From: Membranipora membranacea
Lineage: Eukaryota; Bryozoa; Gymnolaemata; Cheilostomatida; Membraniporidae
NCBI GenBank assembly: GCA_914767715.1
Contig: OU612068.1
Span: 32,304,001 to 32,364,000 of the forward strand
Length of the DNA: 60,000 nucleotides
Direction of reading: 5' to 3'
The notes beneath the pieces were generated by a model that did not search any database, had not been told where the DNA came from, and saw only the letters and a program-made list of their open reading frames with translations. The translations under genes were made by a program, and so were the position numbers. This document shows positions 59,750 to 60,000 of this stretch, in pieces. Each line of letters opens with the position of its first letter. Positions within the stretch are counted from its first letter, which is position 1.

Positions 59750-60000
59750 GTAAGTTGATAATGTATCTACGGTTTGAGAAACTCACTATAAGAGTAGTAG
59801 TTTATCATCTTACTCACTTCTTACACTGTCAGTAGAGATGATGAGTTTTCTATGCACTGACGCTAGCTTGCCAACCCCCGAGTAGATGGTAGAGGGGCAA
59901 CATCGAAATCCTAACAGCTACTAACAAAATTGCAATTACATTTATCCATGTGTGTAAGATATATATTCATTTTACCAATTTTTGTAGTTGTTGACAAAAG

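Overview
This window is animal genomic DNA. The genes are split into many small exons with GT-AG introns. The non-coding DNA is AT-rich and full of animal-type transposable elements: a BEL/Pao LTR element, CR1/L2-like LINE remnants, tRNA-headed SINEs, and hAT and PIF/Harbinger foldbacks. Compact introns and unfamiliar NHL-type receptors suggest an early-branching metazoan such as a sponge. That assignment is inference; no marker in the window settles it.

Layout. Positions 1-6.5 kb (+ strand) hold a multi-exon, multi-pass membrane protein gene (923-4338, 3' half unresolved) and a small type I membrane protein gene with a Cys-rich cytoplasmic side (5003-6542). Positions 6.5-9.7 kb are intergenic with a foldback hairpin and a dead LINE. 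From 9.7 to 45.1 kb the - strand carries four related receptor genes, here called A (9679-18534), B (24486-26679), C (35659-39478) and D (41643-45137). Each encodes an NHL-repeat propeller, a Ser/Thr-rich stalk, one membrane helix and a cytoplasmic tail. A leader peptide was found for A, C and D but not for B. A and B form one pair, C and D another. My exon models for A, C and D keep phase through every junction and add up to whole codons. A 5.4-kb BEL/Pao element sits inside intron 1 of gene A. The gaps between receptors are packed with repeats, including an old direct duplication (about 19.1-21.3 and 22.1-23.6 kb), an hAT-type element at 33.3-34.7 kb and a LINE fragment at 31.7-32.8 kb.

From 48.8 to 58.6 kb the + strand carries two tandem class I fructose-bisphosphate aldolase genes with identical intron positions. 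The first looks fully conventional. The second has changed several substrate-contact residues. The window ends inside the start of another secreted or membrane gene with a coiled coil (59566 onward).

The most interesting part is the receptor cluster. The extracellular modules are conserved. The tails diverge between the A/B and C/D pairs and carry tyrosine motifs: an ITAM-like pair in A, and YxxM plus YERV-type motifs kept in both C and D. This looks like a locally expanded family of signalling receptors. Ligand and function are unknown.
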